From Psychrobacter alimentarius (lineage in GTDB: Bacteria; Pseudomonadota; Gammaproteobacteria; Pseudomonadales; Moraxellaceae), in assembly GCF_001606025.1 (NCBI RefSeq), contig NZ_CP014945.1:1116001-1180000 (forward strand): a stretch of 64,000 nt of DNA. The letters run 5' to 3'. Under the pieces are notes generated by a model. It was not told where the DNA came from. It was given only the letters and a program-made list of their open reading frames with translations, and searched no databases. Positions within the stretch are counted from its first letter, which is position 1. Each line of letters begins with the position of its first letter. Below are positions 52,826-62,560 of the stretch, piece after piece. Both the position numbers and the translations under genes were made by a program.

Positions 52826-52986
52826 TTTCAAGTCGTTATGATTTTAAGTAGTTATAAATAGGCTTGATAAATAAGGTACTTTTAATTTACTTGAAAACAG
52901 CTGTCTTTAGGGCAATACATACCCATAACATTTTTAATTTTTAACTCAATTTTGCTATTTATCCATTTTTATTAACGAGAGAGTAT

Positions 52987-53775
52987 ATGTTTACTGATAC
53001 CCATTGCCATCTGAATCGTTTAGATTTAACCAAATACGATGGTCAATTGTCTGGCGCAATAGATGCGATGAAAGCCGCTAATGTCACTCGTGCGATGGCG
53101 ATCATGTGTGATTTTAATGAATATGAAGATATTGCCAAGATTGTTAGCACCTATAATAATGAGACGCTCAATCTGGGTATGAGTGTGGGTATCCATCCTT
53201 GTGAAGATATTCAGGTCTTGCAATCAGCGACCGTCGAGCGACTGATAGAGACGGCCAGCAACGATTACGTATGGGCCATAGGAGAGACAGGGCTCGATTA
53301 TTACTGGTCGACTGAAAACAAAAAAGAGCAACAAGCCAGCCTTGCTCGTCATATTCATGCCAGCCAACATTTAAAGAAACCACTCGTGATACATATGCGT
53401 GATGCCAAAAAAAACACCATCGATATCCTAAAAAGTGAGGGCGCTGAACATGGCATTATTCACTGCTTTACTGAAGATTGGGCAACTGCAAAACAGGCAT
53501 TGGATTTGGGGTTTTATATCTCATTTTCAGGTATTGTAAGCTTTAAGAGTGCTCAAATGATTCAAGACGCGGCACGAAAAATGCCTAAAGACAGAATACT
53601 TATCGAAACGGACAGCCCTTATCTAGCGCCCGTACCCAAACGTGGTAGACCGAATGAACCCGCTTATGTACCCTATGTGGCAGCTTATATCGCAGATATG
53701 TATGGCTGTAGTGCCGAAGAGGTAGGCAAACTAACTGCAAAAAACTTTGAAAATTTACTGGCACAGTATCATTAA
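52987..53775 (+). CDS. TatD-family metal-dependent hydrolase
   Basis: A 262-residue TIM-barrel protein of the TatD DNase family. It starts MFTDTHCHLNRLD (metal-binding HxH), and shows AIGETGLDYYW, KPLVIHMRDAKKNTIDIL, GIIHCFTEDW and LIETDSPYLAPVPKRGRPNEP, all signature segments. TatD-type proteins are 3'-5' exonucleases or related hydrolases. In many Pseudomonadales such a gene (YcfH-type) lies near pilZ and holB. Here it follows gspE after 161 bp. Confidence 0.92.
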   Translation: MFTDTHCHLNRLDLTKYDGQLSGAIDAMKAANVTRAMAIMCDFNEYEDIAKIVSTYNNETLNLGMSVGIHPCEDIQVLQSATVERLIETASNDYVWAIGETGLDYYWSTENKKEQQASLARHIHASQHLKKPLVIHMRDAKKNTIDILKSEGAEHGIIHCFTEDWATAKQALDLGFYISFSGIVSFKSAQMIQDAARKMPKDRILIETDSPYLAPVPKRGRPNEPAYVPYVAAYIADMYGCSAEEVGKLTAKNFENLLAQYH

Positions 53776-54008
53776 AATCGTTATGCTATGACCAATCAGT
53801 CATTTATCAGCTAGCCTTGAAACTTCAAGTGCTAAGCCATTCAAATGACAAGTATAACCTTATGGTCGTTAGTCACTATTTCGCAAATATAAGCATATCC
53901 TCTGTTGTCGTTTTTGAGCCGTCTTTGTATAGATTTATACTTGCATTGCCCATACTCTAATCCAAACAACGGTCGTATGTCCAATCTTGTCAGGTTTTAG
54001 GAGATATT

Positions 54009-54692
54009 ATGAGTCGTCAGCACCAATTCAAAGCACGAGAAGAGAATATCTTAGCGATGGCAGAGCAACTGCTACTTGAGTCGGGCGATGGTGATATCAC
54101 TTTAGACAGTTTGGCAGACCAGCTTGATTTGGCTAAAGGCACACTATATAAGCATTTTTCCAGTAAAGATGAGCTTTATTTGCGTATTATTATTCGTTAT
54201 GAGGAGCAGCTGTTTGCGATTAACCGTATTGACGACTGTCCATCGGCAGGCGTGGCACGAATGATTTTTCAGCAGCTATTTAATCCACAAAAAGCGATGT
54301 TACTCAATCAAATTGAAGAACGCTTGGCGGCATCGGTGACGGGTCTCAATCGCTTGTTTGGCGAGTTATATGATATTCGCCGTCAACGTATGAAGCGTTT
54401 AATTGACATCATTAGTGCTTATCTAAAAGACGAGCACAGTAGCCTAAGTACTCGTGATTATTTATCTTCTATTTGGGCAATGGGGCAAGGTGGAGCAGGG
54501 TTGTTGAACTCGAGCTTCTATCAGCGTTATTTGGGTCGCCGTGATACCCTACGTTATGCTTTTGTGCAGCAAATGCTTGAACTGCCGAGCCACTATCCTG
54601 CTCATGAGGATGAAGTGATGGATGAGGACATGCAAGAGCTGGTAGAGCAAATCGATACTGAGTCAGAAGAGCACCGCAACACCAGTTACTAA
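54009..54692 (+). CDS. TetR-family transcriptional regulator
   Basis: A 227-residue regulator. The N-terminal helix-turn-helix is clear (EENILAMAEQLLLESGDGDI, then LADQLDLAKGTLYKHFSSKD and ELYLRI, residues about 9-60). The rest is an all-helical ligand domain with no family I can name. It lies between tatD and gspH on the same strand, with its own GGAG ribosome site. The target and ligand are unknown. Confidence 0.85.
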   Translation: MSRQHQFKAREENILAMAEQLLLESGDGDITLDSLADQLDLAKGTLYKHFSSKDELYLRIIIRYEEQLFAINRIDDCPSAGVARMIFQQLFNPQKAMLLNQIEERLAASVTGLNRLFGELYDIRRQRMKRLIDIISAYLKDEHSSLSTRDYLSSIWAMGQGGAGLLNSSFYQRYLGRRDTLRYAFVQQMLELPSHYPAHEDEVMDEDMQELVEQIDTESEEHRNTSY

Positions 54693-54850
54693 TATCTTTT
54701 TTAACGCGTTAATCATATAAATGAGCGCGTGCAAGAATCTGTGTCGTCGTACAGGCTATGGCGACACATGCTATTCTGTTCTTTTAGCGTACTGCTACTC
54801 ATACCATTGTATACACAACAACCTGCTTATTATGGGCTTATAGGTGCAAT

Positions 54851-55678
54851 ATGACGGTCACTGCCAAGATCCAGTCCAGCTCAGCGACCAGTGACTATAC
54901 TGCCTTAATCCATAAAAGTCTGTCATATGATACAACAGTTATCAATCCGTTAGATTGTCCTTATTCTGATAAACACTCTTTGCAAAAAAATCCTTACGCG
55001 CCTGCTTCTCGTCTGCTTTACTTGCCACGTTCACAATCAGGGTTTACTTTGGTTGAGATTGTCGTTGTCGTGGTTATTTTATCCATCTTTGCTGGCATGA
55101 TGAGCTTATCCGTTGGTAGTAGTGAATCTCGCAAAAACCGCGCATTTTATGAACATCTTACCGATTCATTAAGTTATGTTCGACTGTTATCGGCGGAGCG
55201 TATGCAACCAATGGGTCTAAGCTTGCAAGCTGATAAGCAAGGTCAGGTAGCGCCTGTGATTGTCACTTTATCAAACGCTTATATTGCTTATCAAACACCT
55301 GAAATCACCTCCAATAGTATGGACAGTCGTCCTAAAAACGCGATGGAATTATCGTCAGACCTGACAGGTATGTCCGGTATGATTGGTGAACAACAGCCTA
55401 CGCCGAGCTGGGAAGTTGAGCCAGAGGTCAGCTTGCCTGAGTTGCCTACTGGCGTCATTCTGCGGATACAGAGTTTGGATTCTAGTAACGTATCAAATGC
55501 TAATCAAAATCAGACACTACAACCTTGGTTTGCCAGTCAAGCCGTACCACAGATATTATGGTTTGGTACTGGGCAAGCGACACCAGTGACTATTGAAGTG
55601 ATTCATGATTCGCGTTTGGTGGGGGAGGTGATTACGATTATGCCTGATGGTAGTATGATGATCGGGCAGGAGTTATAA
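54851..55678 (+). CDS. gspH: Type II secretion pseudopilin GspH
   Basis: A 275-residue pseudopilin of the GspH type, a minor component of the pseudopilus tip. The prepilin peptidase site is SQSG/FTLVEIVVVVVILSIFAG at about residues 60-85. From ATG 54851, which has a good AGGTG ribosome site, the leader is about 63 residues, far longer than the usual 6-10. A TTG at 55022 would give a normal leader of seven residues (MPRSQSG) but lacks a ribosome site. The middle contains a variable Ser/Met-rich loop. First of four tightly packed pseudopilin genes. Confidence 0.82.
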   Translation: MTVTAKIQSSSATSDYTALIHKSLSYDTTVINPLDCPYSDKHSLQKNPYAPASRLLYLPRSQSGFTLVEIVVVVVILSIFAGMMSLSVGSSESRKNRAFYEHLTDSLSYVRLLSAERMQPMGLSLQADKQGQVAPVIVTLSNAYIAYQTPEITSNSMDSRPKNAMELSSDLTGMSGMIGEQQPTPSWEVEPEVSLPELPTGVILRIQSLDSSNVSNANQNQTLQPWFASQAVPQILWFGTGQATPVTIEVIHDSRLVGEVITIMPDGSMMIGQEL

Positions 55679-55681
55679 TTG

Positions 55682-56185
55682 ATGGCTCCTTTATCCAAAT
55701 CATCTCCTGCTGTTATCAAGAAAGCATCTTCTAAATCCAAACACGAGCGTGGCTTTACTCTGATCGAAGTCATGGTTGCCTTAGCCATTTTGGCAGTGGT
55801 TGCTGTTGCTGCGAGCCGTGCAAGTAGTGCATATCTCAGCTCTGTCGATACATTGCGTACTCGCACGCTGGCCCACTTCGTCGCACAAAATGCTGCGGCC
55901 GATTTACATATTCAAAAGACATGGCTAACTGCAAATCGTACACAGACAATCAATGCTCAAGGTCGTGATTGGCAAGTGGTGATGACAGTCAGTAATGCCA
56001 TCACGCCTGCATTGAAAAAAGTAAATATTGCTGTTGCCCCTATGGTGGAAGGACAGACGCGTAACGTCGTGACAGATATTGATGTGATCTTAAGCAATCC
56101 TGAGCAAGACATGGGCAGTTTGGATCTGGGTAATATGGGTAGTCAGAGCGCAGGTACGTCAGGACAAATAGGGGACAGCCTATGA
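55682..56185 (+). CDS. gspI: Type II secretion pseudopilin GspI
   Basis: A 167-residue minor pseudopilin. The processing site is HERG/FTLIEVMVALAILAVVAVAA (about residues 21-45), with a basic leader of 24 residues. After the hydrophobic helix comes a short periplasmic domain (THLVAQNAAADL-like helix: AHFVAQNAAADLHIQKTWL) typical of GspI. ATG 55682 is used rather than the TTG one codon earlier. It lies 3 bases after gspH and overlaps gspJ by 4. Confidence 0.87.
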   Translation: MAPLSKSSPAVIKKASSKSKHERGFTLIEVMVALAILAVVAVAASRASSAYLSSVDTLRTRTLAHFVAQNAAADLHIQKTWLTANRTQTINAQGRDWQVVMTVSNAITPALKKVNIAVAPMVEGQTRNVVTDIDVILSNPEQDMGSLDLGNMGSQSAGTSGQIGDSL

Positions 56186-57015
56186 AGCATCAGCATGGAT
56201 TCACTCTGCTTGAGCTCATGGTTGCTATGGCTATATTTGCCATGCTAGCGGTAGCAGGATGGCAAGTGTTTGATAGTGTCAATCGCGCTCGTGAGCGGGC
56301 ACAATTTCATGCCGATAATTTGGCTGTGTTGCAATATGCCTATTTGCAGTTGCAGCAAGACATGAGTCAGATCATCCCTTACCAAGCAGTTGATACTCAA
56401 TCAGATAATATTGCAAATAACAGTCTCAATGCGGATAGCCAAGCCAACGAGAAAGCGCCAGAGCCTTTTATGAGTTTGGATGGTGAGCATGTCAGCTTTG
56501 TACGCTATGCCGATCCTGATCCGCGTTATCAAAGCAGTGCCAGCATCCAGCATGTCGAATACGTTTTTGTAGATGAGCGCTTGATTCGCCGTCAATACAC
56601 CAGCCTAGGCGGTGAACGTGACAGTATCAGCTTAGATAGTGTGTTGCTTGAAGGCGTGACTGATGGACGTTGGCAAGCTTATTTACCGGAGTTAAGTACC
56701 AAATTCCCTAACGAAAACAATAGTAATAGTAGTGTGAATAGTAGCGCTACGCAGATAAATACTGATGGCAGCGCGAAGTCTGAATTGCCTTTACTACCAA
56801 AAGGCACGGCTGTTAGTTTCACTTATCAAGATATGCCAATCACTTGGCAATGGGCGCTTGCCCCTCAGCCGATACCACGTAGTTATAAAAGTGCCAGTAA
56901 CAATCAAAACCCTTCTAATGACCAAAACCTTCCTGACGACCAAAATAATAACAGCGACCGTACTGGCAACGACGCTCAAAGTGGCTCCAACGATGGCGTA
57001 GAGAACAGTGATTGA
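56182..57015 (+). CDS. gspJ: Type II secretion pseudopilin GspJ
   Basis: A 277-residue minor pseudopilin with a short classic leader (MKHQHG/FTLLELMVAMAIFAMLAVAG) and the GspJ features QYAYLQLQQDMSQIIPY, VRYADPDPR and VEYVFVDERLIRRQY. The last 45 residues are Asn/Gln/Asp-rich low complexity (NNQNPSNDQNLPDDQNNN), a tail that most GspJ proteins lack. Its ATG overlaps the gspI stop (ATGA), so translation is coupled. It forms the tip complex with GspI and GspK. Confidence 0.88.
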   Translation: MKHQHGFTLLELMVAMAIFAMLAVAGWQVFDSVNRARERAQFHADNLAVLQYAYLQLQQDMSQIIPYQAVDTQSDNIANNSLNADSQANEKAPEPFMSLDGEHVSFVRYADPDPRYQSSASIQHVEYVFVDERLIRRQYTSLGGERDSISLDSVLLEGVTDGRWQAYLPELSTKFPNENNSNSSVNSSATQINTDGSAKSELPLLPKGTAVSFTYQDMPITWQWALAPQPIPRSYKSASNNQNPSNDQNLPDDQNNNSDRTGNDAQSGSNDGVENSD

Positions 57016-57084
57016 GAAGATAATATCAATTGAGAAGGTAACGTTAAAAATGTACCACAGGATCAATAACCAAGGCGACCACTT

Positions 57085-58152
57085 ATGTCAATGACAGCGC
57101 ATTCTCAGCGCGGCGTAGCGCTCTTGACTATCTTACTATTGGTCGTCAGTATCACTGTGGTCGCAGGTGCCATGCTTGCCAGTCAAAAAATTGCTATTAG
57201 GCGCAGTGGTTTGTTGTTTGATCAAAATCAATTACTACAAGACATTAGTGCTGGTCAGCAATTAGCGCTTACCATGATTCGTGCTGATAATAAGCTGAAT
57301 GATACGGACAGCGCACAGGACATTTGGGCACAGCCGATACCGCCATACGCCTTGGGTGGTCATAGTATTGGTATCGAAGTGCGTGATGAGGCCAGCCGCT
57401 TTAATATTAATAATTTGTATCAAAATGGCGCGGTTGATACAGCTGCTGTCGCCATGTTTCAAAGACTGTTGACTCAATTAAATCTAGAGCCTGATATTGC
57501 TATTGCGGTACTTGATTATCAAGACAGCGACAGTGAGGTATATAAAGATGGCGGTGCTGAGGATGCGGTGTATACGCAGCAATCGAATACGACCTTACCA
57601 AATCAGTCTTTTGTAAGTATCGATCAGTTGCAAGAGGTACGAGGCGTCACCGCTGAGGCATTAAAGACACTGCGTCCGTATATTACGGCGGTACCTTACT
57701 TTGTACCAGTGAATGTGAATACAGCCAACCCTGTGTTGCTAGCTGCCTTAATGGACGGTGGCACAAGTGAGCAGATGCAAGGGCTGGTCGATATGAGATC
57801 GAAGCAGGCAATCGCAACCATCGATGATCTGTGGCAATTACCCGTGTTGAGCAGTTTGGATGACGCGCAGCGTAAAGATCTTTCGACCTTATTAGCAGTA
57901 GACAGTCAGGCATTTTTGGCGCTGATTACGGCCACCGATAGTGGCAGTATCGGTCAAACCAGACAACGCTTCGCAACCGTACTGATTAGCAAAACGCCAA
58001 CTGACGTCAGCGCTGCAGAAAGTAGTAATGGCAATGCTAATAATGGCGGTGCCGATAGCGCTAATAATAATAGTGGTACTGATAACAAGGAAAAAGCCAA
58101 GACCATTGAGATAGTGGCGCAGCGCCTTTGGGCTTTTAGACCCAGTTTTTGA
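57085..58152 (+). CDS. gspK: Type II secretion pseudopilin GspK
   Basis: A 355-residue protein, the large tip pseudopilin. The leader MSMTAHSQRG is followed by VALLTILLLVVSITVVAGAM, and the residue at +5 is not Glu, as expected for GspK. Further features are VRDEASRFNINNLYQNG, VLDYQDSDSEVYKDGGAEDA (calcium-binding region), FVSIDQLQEVRGVTAEALK and FVPVNVNTANPVLLAALMDG. An Asn/Gly/Ala-rich insertion (SSNGNANNGGADSANNNSG) lies near the end. It is the last gene of gspHIJK and converges with the FabR-like gene. Confidence 0.9.
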   Translation: MSMTAHSQRGVALLTILLLVVSITVVAGAMLASQKIAIRRSGLLFDQNQLLQDISAGQQLALTMIRADNKLNDTDSAQDIWAQPIPPYALGGHSIGIEVRDEASRFNINNLYQNGAVDTAAVAMFQRLLTQLNLEPDIAIAVLDYQDSDSEVYKDGGAEDAVYTQQSNTTLPNQSFVSIDQLQEVRGVTAEALKTLRPYITAVPYFVPVNVNTANPVLLAALMDGGTSEQMQGLVDMRSKQAIATIDDLWQLPVLSSLDDAQRKDLSTLLAVDSQAFLALITATDSGSIGQTRQRFATVLISKTPTDVSAAESSNGNANNGGADSANNNSGTDNKEKAKTIEIVAQRLWAFRPSF

Positions 58153-58173
58153 TAGGTATCAAAAAGCCAATGA

Positions 58174-58854
58174 TTAATCTTTCAAACGAGTCTCTTCACT
58201 CGACTTCCAGTTATAAGCACCATAAAACAGCATCTGCGCTTGGCGAGTACAGTTATGTAGCATGAGATGCTTATTCTCTTCAATCTCATTCAAATCGACC
58301 TCATCGTCATGATCTTCTGTATAGGTCAGCTCTAGCCAGTCGATGATCCAAGAAAAGAACATATTGACACCCGCTTCAGCCAATAAGCGACGGTCATACC
58401 CATTGATGTGAGTAAAGGCTGGCTGCAGCGCCAAATCTTCCGCTAAACTGTGTGCGTGTTTTTTAACCAGCTCATTGATGGCTTTGCGCACGGCTTCTGA
58501 GCCGCCATAACGCTCACTGACTAAAAATTGCCAGTAATAAGGCTGATCGCTGACCATATACAAAAACAGCTGAATACTTTTTGCAATTTGGCGATCAAAG
58601 CTGCGTTTGCGGCCTATTTGTAAGCTGTCGCTCAATATGGCCAACGTACCGCCCAGCTCTTCTACCACAAGCGCACGACCTAGCGACTCCATATCATCAA
58701 AATGTCGATAAAATGCAGTTGGCACAACCCCTACCTCACGGGTTACCTGCCTGAGGCTAATAGAGCTAAAAGACTGTCCTGTCATACACAGATCGAGCAC
58801 TGCATTAAAAAAGGCGTGCCGAGTCTGAAGTTTCTTTTGTTCGCGACTGCTCAT
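58174..58854 (-). CDS. TetR-family repressor, FabR/DesT-like
   Basis: A 226-residue regulator. The helix-turn-helix region SFSSISLRQVTREVGVVPTA and FYRHFDDMESLGRALVVEEL match FabR and DesT, which repress unsaturated fatty acid genes in response to acyl-CoA or acyl-ACP. The C-terminal domain has the FabR-like pattern FLVSERYGGSEAVRKAINEL and a closing MLFYGAYNW. The gene has no nearby fatty acid genes, so the target is inferred from family only. Confidence 0.85.
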   Translation of the reverse strand: MSSREQKKLQTRHAFFNAVLDLCMTGQSFSSISLRQVTREVGVVPTAFYRHFDDMESLGRALVVEELGGTLAILSDSLQIGRKRSFDRQIAKSIQLFLYMVSDQPYYWQFLVSERYGGSEAVRKAINELVKKHAHSLAEDLALQPAFTHINGYDRRLLAEAGVNMFFSWIIDWLELTYTEDHDDEVDLNEIEENKHLMLHNCTRQAQMLFYGAYNWKSSEETRLKD

Positions 58855-58954
58855 AATGGTTCAAAATTATCCGATAGGGGTTTATCATACTCATTTCAGC
58901 GCACAAATACGACTGAAATACGCAAATTGTTTTAATCCGTTCAACTGGTACGCA

Positions 58955-60373
58955 CTACACCATGGTTCCCCAATGCCCTTGTAGCTCTTGCGCCAAACGA
59001 TACGCTTCATGATCATTCATACCTGTAACAAAATCCAATATATTTAAGATATTATGATAATGATTGTCTGTAAGTTCGCGGTGATGCTCATCAAGATGGG
59101 GTTGGAGTAATCTAAGTAGGCGCTGTTGTTCAAAGGACATAGAGAATGATGTGGGTGCCGTTTGATTGCTTGTCCAAGAAAGTGGCATAAAGGCATCTAG
59201 TAGACGATGTAAGCATTTATTTGCCATTAACTCCATTCTGACTTTGCTTGGGTGATTAAATATCTGCTCACGTGCCAGTTGTTTGGCTTGATGGATGCCA
59301 TTTTGCACGCTTGCTTCACAATGATCGAACAAACTACCGTGCAGCTTGCCAGCCAGCAAAGCGTCATTATTATCGACAAAAGCATCGGTCACGGTATTGA
59401 CCAGACGCATCATGGCGCGCGCACGTAATGAAGCCAAACTTTGTCTGACCGACATATGGGCTGGTAGTTGAATATCGCTAGGGCGTTCGCCGATTAACTC
59501 ATAAAAGATACTGGCCACATCGGTATAGGTGAGCATATTCAAATTGATGCCATCTTCTAAATCAATCAAGGCGTAACAAATATCATCAGCTGCTTCTAGC
59601 AAATACGCCAGCGGATGACGGGCAAAGCCATCGTGCTGCTCTGAGCGAGGTAAGTGTAACGTTGCAGCCAGTACTTCTAACTGTGCTGACTCGCTATTAA
59701 AACAGCCAAATTTTTGTACGTTACTGGCCATATTGGGGTTATTAACATCGTTGCTGTGAGTGGCAAGCCAAGGGTACTTCATAAAAGCACCTAGTGTGGC
59801 ACAAGTCAGCCGCATGCCATCTTTATCAGGATGATGCTCGTTGCGCACCAATAGTCGAAACCCCTGTGCATTGCCTTCGTATGCCAATAGGTCCAGTTGC
59901 TCATTCATGCTTAGGTTTTGTAAAATAACTTGAGGATTGGGTTGTCGAAACCAATCACGAATGGCGTATTCTCCCGCATGACCAAAGGGCGGGTTACCGA
60001 TGTCGTGAGCAAGACAGGCGGCTTGTACAATAACGCCAACGTCAGCAGGCGAGACGCCAGCAGGGAGACCACTGCTTAATTGGTCATGTAGTTTTTCTGC
60101 CGCCATCATACCTAAAGAGCGCCCGATACAAGAGACTTCAAGTGAATGGGTCAAGCGAGTATGAATGCCAAGCTGATTGGTCAATGGATGAACTTGGGTT
60201 TTTTGATTGAGCTGGCGAAAAGAGTGAGAAAAAACCAGTCTGTCGTAATCTTTATGAAAGTGGGAGCGGGTGGTTTCACCAGCTTTAGGCGTTTTGGTTG
60301 AACCAAGTCGTTGAGCGCTGAGTAAGTGTGACCATTGTGTGGTGGTAGATGAGAACGATAGGTGGTTAGACAT
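58955..60373 (-). CDS. dgt: Deoxyguanosinetriphosphate triphosphohydrolase (Dgt family)
   Basis: A 472-residue HD-domain hydrolase that cleaves dGTP or other dNTPs to nucleoside and triphosphate. Residues that bind metal are in TRLTHSLEV (His 76) and AACLAHDIGNPPFGHAGE (His-Asp 123-124). RSHFHKDYDRLVFSHSFRQL near the start and ADDICYALIDLEDGINL near residue 265 (third metal Asp) are family marks. Such enzymes control dNTP pools and can limit phage replication. The gene is monocistronic by appearance. Confidence 0.92.
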   Translation of the reverse strand: MSNHLSFSSTTTQWSHLLSAQRLGSTKTPKAGETTRSHFHKDYDRLVFSHSFRQLNQKTQVHPLTNQLGIHTRLTHSLEVSCIGRSLGMMAAEKLHDQLSSGLPAGVSPADVGVIVQAACLAHDIGNPPFGHAGEYAIRDWFRQPNPQVILQNLSMNEQLDLLAYEGNAQGFRLLVRNEHHPDKDGMRLTCATLGAFMKYPWLATHSNDVNNPNMASNVQKFGCFNSESAQLEVLAATLHLPRSEQHDGFARHPLAYLLEAADDICYALIDLEDGINLNMLTYTDVASIFYELIGERPSDIQLPAHMSVRQSLASLRARAMMRLVNTVTDAFVDNNDALLAGKLHGSLFDHCEASVQNGIHQAKQLAREQIFNHPSKVRMELMANKCLHRLLDAFMPLSWTSNQTAPTSFSMSFEQQRLLRLLQPHLDEHHRELTDNHYHNILNILDFVTGMNDHEAYRLAQELQGHWGTMV

Positions 60374-60528
60374 TATTATTATAATCCCAGTGATGAACGG
60401 ACAGTATTTGTTCTATTGCTTCTTAGCATAGCAAAATAGTCGCACGGGTTCATCTGTTGTCGCTGCCTGATTTTAACCAGACAACGACGCATTTTAAGGG
60501 TTTAGTTCTATATGTTTAAGAATACATC

Positions 60529-61065
60529 TTAGCTGTCTGCTTTTTGGCAATCAAACAACACGGCTTCAGCCTCTGTAGCGACACTGCCGTCCAACGTTTT
60601 ATTTCTCAATACCGCTTTGGTGGCGTCAGCATTCAACTGCCATGTCATACCAGCATCATTCGCAATACCAATATCGGTCTCATACGCAGCACCAGTACTA
60701 TTATTTTGAGGTAAGGTCATTGCGGTTAAATCGTACTCAACCCCATCGATCAATAAGTGGGCGCTGGTGGCAGGCTGTGCACTATCTTCAGGATCGTAGT
60801 GAGCTTCAATGGTTTGTTCAGGCTGGCAGTTATAGGTTGTCATGTCTGCATGATCATGTCCTGCATGATCGTGCTCGTCGTGGCTGTGTTCGTGGTCATG
60901 CTCTTCATGGTCGTGGTCTTCGTGCTCAGCATGGACGTCCTCTGTCGTTGCCGCTTCACTAGGAGCTTGCGAAGACTCGGTCTTTTGTTCACAGCCTGCG
61001 CCTGCCAATAGAAAAGCCACGCAAAGTAGAGCCGTTTTAGAGTGAGTAGGGGTAAGCGCTATCAT
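60529..61065 (-). CDS. His-rich lipoprotein with MliC-like domain, probably Zur-regulated
   Basis: A 178-residue putative lipoprotein. The signal (KTALLCVAFLLAGAG, Cys at 25) has an imperfect lipobox. Residues about 44-75 hold twelve histidines among Asp and Glu (HAEHEDHDHEEHDHEHSHDE and more), a metal-binding strip. Residues about 78-175 resemble the MliC lysozyme-inhibitor fold: TYNCQPEQTIEAHYDPED, LLIDGVEYDLTAM and a second cysteine in LFDCQ. A near-perfect Zur box lies 56 bp upstream of the ATG. Together this suggests a surface or periplasmic zinc-binding protein made when zinc is scarce. Confidence 0.8.
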   Translation of the reverse strand: MIALTPTHSKTALLCVAFLLAGAGCEQKTESSQAPSEAATTEDVHAEHEDHDHEEHDHEHSHDEHDHAGHDHADMTTYNCQPEQTIEAHYDPEDSAQPATSAHLLIDGVEYDLTAMTLPQNNSTGAAYETDIGIANDAGMTWQLNADATKAVLRNKTLDGSVATEAEAVLFDCQKADS

Positions 61066-61120
61066 GGAAAATGCCTTTACAAATATAAAAGTAGGTGGAT
61101 GAAAGTTGCTATTTTGTTAC

Positions 61121-61133
61121 GTTATAATATAAC
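61121..61133 (-). promoter_or_regulatory. Zur box upstream of the His-rich lipoprotein gene
   Basis: GTTATAATATAAC is a perfect palindrome around one central base and equals the core of the gammaproteobacterial Zur operator (GTTATANTATAAC). It lies 56-68 nt upstream of the lipoprotein start, where a repressor would block the promoter. Confidence 0.75.
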
Positions 61134-61144
61134 ATATAAACCAT

Positions 61145-61181
61145 AAAAAAAACCAACATAGATTGCTCTACATTGGTTTTT
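61145..61181 (-). terminator. Terminator of ychF
   Basis: AAAACCAA (61149-61156) pairs with TTGGTTTT (61173-61180); on the minus strand it is followed by T-rich sequence. It lies 20 bp beyond the ychF stop and separates it from the Zur-controlled gene. Confidence 0.8.
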
Positions 61182-61200
61182 ACGTTTAAGACAAGGTATA

Positions 61201-62292
61201 TTACACGTTAAATCTAAAGTGCATCACATCACCATCTTGTACGATATAGGTTTTGCCTTCTAGGCGTGACTTACCAGCGGCAGCCGCACCTTTTTCACCG
61301 TTATATTCAATAAAGTCATCATAAGCAATGACTTCAGCACGAATGAATCCGCGCTCAAAGTCCGTATGAATTACGCCAGCGGCTTGCGGCGCTGTGGCAC
61401 CTACGGCTACTGTCCACGCGCGTACTTCTTTGACACCAGCGGTAAAATAAGTCTGCATATCAAGCAGGTCATAGCCGCCACGAATTACTTGATCAAGGCC
61501 AGGCTCTTCCATGTCCATCTCAGCCAAGAAGTCTTTTTTGTCGTCTTCGTCGAGTTGGGCAATTTCAGATTCAATTTGATTACATAGAGCGATGACAATA
61601 GAGTCTTCACCCGTGGCATAGTTACGGACGGCATCTAGATATGGATTATTTTCAAAGCCATCTTCAGAGACGTTGGCGATGTACATGGTTGGCTTTAGCG
61701 TAATCAAGCCATAGCTTCTGATGAGTTTCTTCTCATCGCTATCAAGGTTTGCCGCGCGTGCTGCTTTACCTTCTGCTAATAATGGCTCAACTTTTTTAAA
61801 TACATCAAGCAATGCTTGCGCGTCTTTATCACCACCTTTAGCTTTTTTAGTTTGGTTGTGGATTGCACGCTCAACGGCTTCCAAATCTGCCAATGCCAAT
61901 TCGGTATTGATGGTTTCGATATCATCAATCGGGCTGACACGGCCATCAACGTGCACGACGTTGTCATCATCAAAACAGCGTACCACATGGGCAATCGCAT
62001 CGGTCTCACGAATATTGGCTAGGAACTGGTTGCCCATGCCTTCGCCTTTAGACGCGCCCGCGACCAAACCTGCGATATCCACAAACTCCATCGTCGTTGG
62101 CAATACACGCTCAGGATTGACGATGTCAGCCAGTTTTTTTAGACGTGGGTCTGGTACAGGTACGATACCTGTGTTGGGATCTTTGGTACAAAATGGAAAG
62201 TTTTCAGCGGCGATACCCGCTTTGGTCAAGGCATTAAACAGGGTGGATTTACCCACGTTTGGTAGGCCGACGATGCCGCAATTAAAACCCAT
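61201..62292 (-). CDS. ychF: Redox-regulated ATPase YchF (OLA1 family)
   Basis: A 363-residue P-loop protein, exactly the usual length. It shows [20 protein letters not shown] (Walker A), [40 protein letters not shown] (G3), [11 protein letters not shown] (the altered G4 that makes it bind ATP rather than GTP) and the C-terminal TGS domain ending [18 protein letters not shown]. It binds ribosomes and is linked to stress response. It lies alone in front of the Zur-controlled gene. Confidence 0.97.
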   Translation of the reverse strand: MGFNCGIVGLPNVGKSTLFNALTKAGIAAENFPFCTKDPNTGIVPVPDPRLKKLADIVNPERVLPTTMEFVDIAGLVAGASKGEGMGNQFLANIRETDAIAHVVRCFDDDNVVHVDGRVSPIDDIETINTELALADLEAVERAIHNQTKKAKGGDKDAQALLDVFKKVEPLLAEGKAARAANLDSDEKKLIRSYGLITLKPTMYIANVSEDGFENNPYLDAVRNYATGEDSIVIALCNQIESEIAQLDEDDKKDFLAEMDMEEPGLDQVIRGGYDLLDMQTYFTAGVKEVRAWTVAVGATAPQAAGVIHTDFERGFIRAEVIAYDDFIEYNGEKGAAAAGKSRLEGKTYIVQDGDVMHFRFNV

Positions 62293-62560
62293 AACGTTCT
62301 CTCATTGTATTAATAAAATCAGTTGATGTACAACTTGCTCAAATAGTAAATCAAAATTGCGCATATTGTAGCAAATTTCACTCAATAGGGGTGAGGTTGT
62401 TATATTGGATAAATGGATTTTCATGACACAGCATCTGTCAGGTTAGCTACTCGCACTATTATGATAAGCTAGGACTTATTGCTTACGTTAAACGATTATT
62501 CAGTGGCGTTACTCTAACTATCGAGCGCGCTGCAAACCCCATCAAAGGCAAGACCGTATC

